The notes beneath the pieces are model-generated. The model was not told the DNA's origin and ran no database searches. It saw only the letters and a list, made by a program, of their open reading frames with translations. Below are positions 62,806-64,000 of a DNA stretch of 64,000 bases, in pieces. Origin of the DNA: Sphingobacterium sp. UBA2700 (lineage in GTDB: Bacteria; Bacteroidota; Bacteroidia; Sphingobacteriales; Sphingobacteriaceae); assembly GCA_002354335.1 (NCBI GenBank), contig DELI01000019.1, positions 1 to 64,000 of the forward strand. The letters run 5' to 3'. The position numbers and the translations under genes are program-made. Position 1 is the first letter of the stretch, and every line of letters begins with the position of its first letter.

Positions 62806-64000
62806 ATGAATAATAGTTTCTTTAACCGTAAATTCGTCATTCAAGGAATCTTCATAACCATTGCATTGGTTATAGTCGCAAGGCTCTTCTATCTGCAAAT
62901 TATCGACGACCGGTATCTGCTATCGGCTAACAATAACGTGATGCGGAAGGTCATTGTATACCCTGCTCGTGGTGTTATTTTAGATCGCGACGGACAGGTC
63001 CTTGTTCAAAACGAGCCGGTATATGATATCATGGTGACTCCGAGAGAGGTCAAAGATATCGACACCCTCTTGCTTTGCAACCTTTTAAATATCGACACGG
63101 CCGATTTCAATACACGCATGAAGAAAGCAAAGGCGCATTCGCCCTATCGCGCTTCGCAGTTTATGAAACAGGTCAGCTCGATAACCTTCGCGAAGTTCCA
63201 AGAACATCTATATAAGTTCAGAGGATTCTATTACCAAAACCGTACGGTTAGAAGCTATCCAGACAGTATCGCTGCGCAGTTCCTCGGGTACATCCAAGAG
63301 GTCAACGAGCGTGACATCGAAAAATCAGATGGCTTTTACCGCCCTGGAGACTATATCGGTGCTTCCGGTGTAGAAAGAGCCTACGAGGATCTTTTGCGTG
63401 GCAAACGCGGCGTAAAGAACCAAATGGTCGATGCGTTGAACAGACCGAAGGGAAGTTTTATGGAAGGTAAATACGATACGGTTGCTGTTACAGGCGACGG
63501 GTTAGTATCATCCTTAGATAAAGACCTGCAAGTATTAGCAGAGAAAATGATGAAGAACAAGCTGGGATCAGTCGTTGCTATTGAGCCTTCAACGGGCGAA
63601 ATCTTGACCTTCGTCAGTAGTCCTTCCTACAACCCGAACATGATGGTCGGTCGCGACTTGGGCAATAACTATATGAAGTTGCTCAACGACGAGACGAAGC
63701 CTATGTTTATACGTCCGATACAGGCCTCCTACCCTCCAGGCTCTGTCTTTAAAGTTGTCGCCGCACTGACCGGACAACAGGCAGGTGTCATCAACGAGCA
63801 GTCGGTTTTTTATTGTCCTGGTGGTTATCGCTATGGGGGTGGTCGCGCGATAATGCGCTGTACCCACGTCGATGGTGCTACAGGATTGGTGAAATCCATC
63901 AAAATGTCCTGTAACACATACTACGGTTATGTTTATGCAAAGATGATTGATTCCAGAGGGATGAGTGGGCCGAAAGCATATGATCTTTGGCGTGATGCGC
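62806..64000 (+). CDS. mrdA: Penicillin-binding protein 2 (partial, runs off window)
   Basis: The elongation transpeptidase working with MreBCD. The first 398 residues are present: N-terminal helix about 10-30, the PBP dimer domain opening with YPARGVILDRDG near 52-63, the HxxG/E-rich linker, then the transpeptidase domain with catalytic Ser313 in PPGSVFK (Ser-x-x-Lys) and the second motif Ser-Cys-Asn at 368-370. The Lys-Thr-Gly motif lies beyond the window edge. Start ATG 62806 is 23 bp after mreD. The next gene is expected to be rodA. Confidence 0.95.
   Translation, partial: MNNSFFNRKFVIQGIFITIALVIVARLFYLQIIDDRYLLSANNNVMRKVIVYPARGVILDRDGQVLVQNEPVYDIMVTPREVKDIDTLLLCNLLNIDTADFNTRMKKAKAHSPYRASQFMKQVSSITFAKFQEHLYKFRGFYYQNRTVRSYPDSIAAQFLGYIQEVNERDIEKSDGFYRPGDYIGASGVERAYEDLLRGKRGVKNQMVDALNRPKGSFMEGKYDTVAVTGDGLVSSLDKDLQVLAEKMMKNKLGSVVAIEPSTGEILTFVSSPSYNPNMMVGRDLGNNYMKLLNDETKPMFIRPIQASYPPGSVFKVVAALTGQQAGVINEQSVFYCPGGYRYGGGRAIMRCTHVDGATGLVKSIKMSCNTYYGYVYAKMIDSRGMSGPKAYDLWRDA

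Noticed and set aside
63589..63867. 92-codon minus-strand frame near the window end
   Set aside because: It is antisense to the transpeptidase domain of mrdA, whose motifs are conserved on the plus strand.
1..64000. CRISPR arrays, tRNA or rRNA genes, insertion sequences, prophage
   Set aside because: No regularly spaced repeats, cloverleaf-like segments, rRNA-like blocks, transposase or phage genes were seen on reading both strands.

Overview
The window reads as chromosomal DNA of a Bacteroidota bacterium, most likely a member of the Sphingobacteriaceae such as Sphingobacterium. This rests on a SusC/SusD pair under an ECF sigma/FecR switch, TAnnTTTG-type -7 boxes with almost no Shine-Dalgarno sequences, DUF3467, PepSY-like and BACON-like lipoproteins, a GNAT-nitrilase fusion, a PolX-PHP protein and an overall GC of roughly 40%. 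Genes are dense and lie on both strands. I found no rRNA, tRNA, CRISPR array, insertion sequence or prophage.

Layout. 0-2 kb: a CTAA-rich tandem repeat and asnB. 2-9.7 kb: an outer-membrane uptake locus (ECF sigma, FecR, SusC with an STN signalling domain, SusD, secreted S51 peptidase of the cyanophycinase family). 9.7-14.3 kb: a palindromic repeat, a UbiD-family decarboxylase, an NAD-binding protein and a DASH-type cryptochrome/photolyase. 14.4-18.6 kb: sucA-odhB of the 2-oxoglutarate dehydrogenase complex. 18.6-28.6 kb: an outer-membrane protein, two coupled LtaS-like membrane phosphotransferases, valS, a PepSY-like lipoprotein, an HdeD-like membrane protein and a Tat-exported superoxide dismutase. 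28.7-34.9 kb: a tetR-tolC-mfp-RND efflux operon with two near-identical palindromic operators. 35-38.4 kb: hsp20, folB, a DUF1080 protein and the GNAT-nitrilase.

38.4-41.7 kb is the only accessory-looking stretch. It is AT-rich and loosely packed, and holds a second copy of the palindromic repeat, a 46-residue lipoprotein overlapping a BACON-like lipoprotein, a MazF toxin beside an antitoxin lacking a normal N-terminus, an OmlA-like lipoprotein and decayed reading frames. 41.7-51.8 kb returns to housekeeping genes: DUF3467, M42 peptidase, lgt, a Bcr/CflA transporter, aroQ, a RemB/Wzi-like outer-membrane protein, GH125, murI and sufS-sufE. 52-56.4 kb holds an acyl-ACP desaturase followed by MarR, a ferredoxin-NADP reductase, a 2Fe-2S ferredoxin and a type II NADH dehydrogenase. 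56.8-60.2 kb has the PolX-PHP protein and an M1 peptidase. The end carries the cell-shape cluster mreB-mreC-mreD-mrdA, with mrdA cut by the window edge.

How genes work together. The SusC-FecR-sigma set is a classic transenvelope signalling loop feeding an importer whose only enzyme is a peptidase, so its ligand is probably a peptide or cyanophycin-like polymer rather than a glycan. The desaturase, reductase and ferredoxin together form a plausible NADPH to ferredoxin to desaturase electron path under MarR control. The TetR operators predict repression both of the whole efflux operon and of tolC from a second site. Nothing here is clearly a wholly new system. The observations most worth checking are these modules, the dispersed repeat, the defective mazE, the PolX that has lost its polymerase aspartates and the small lipoprotein gene.
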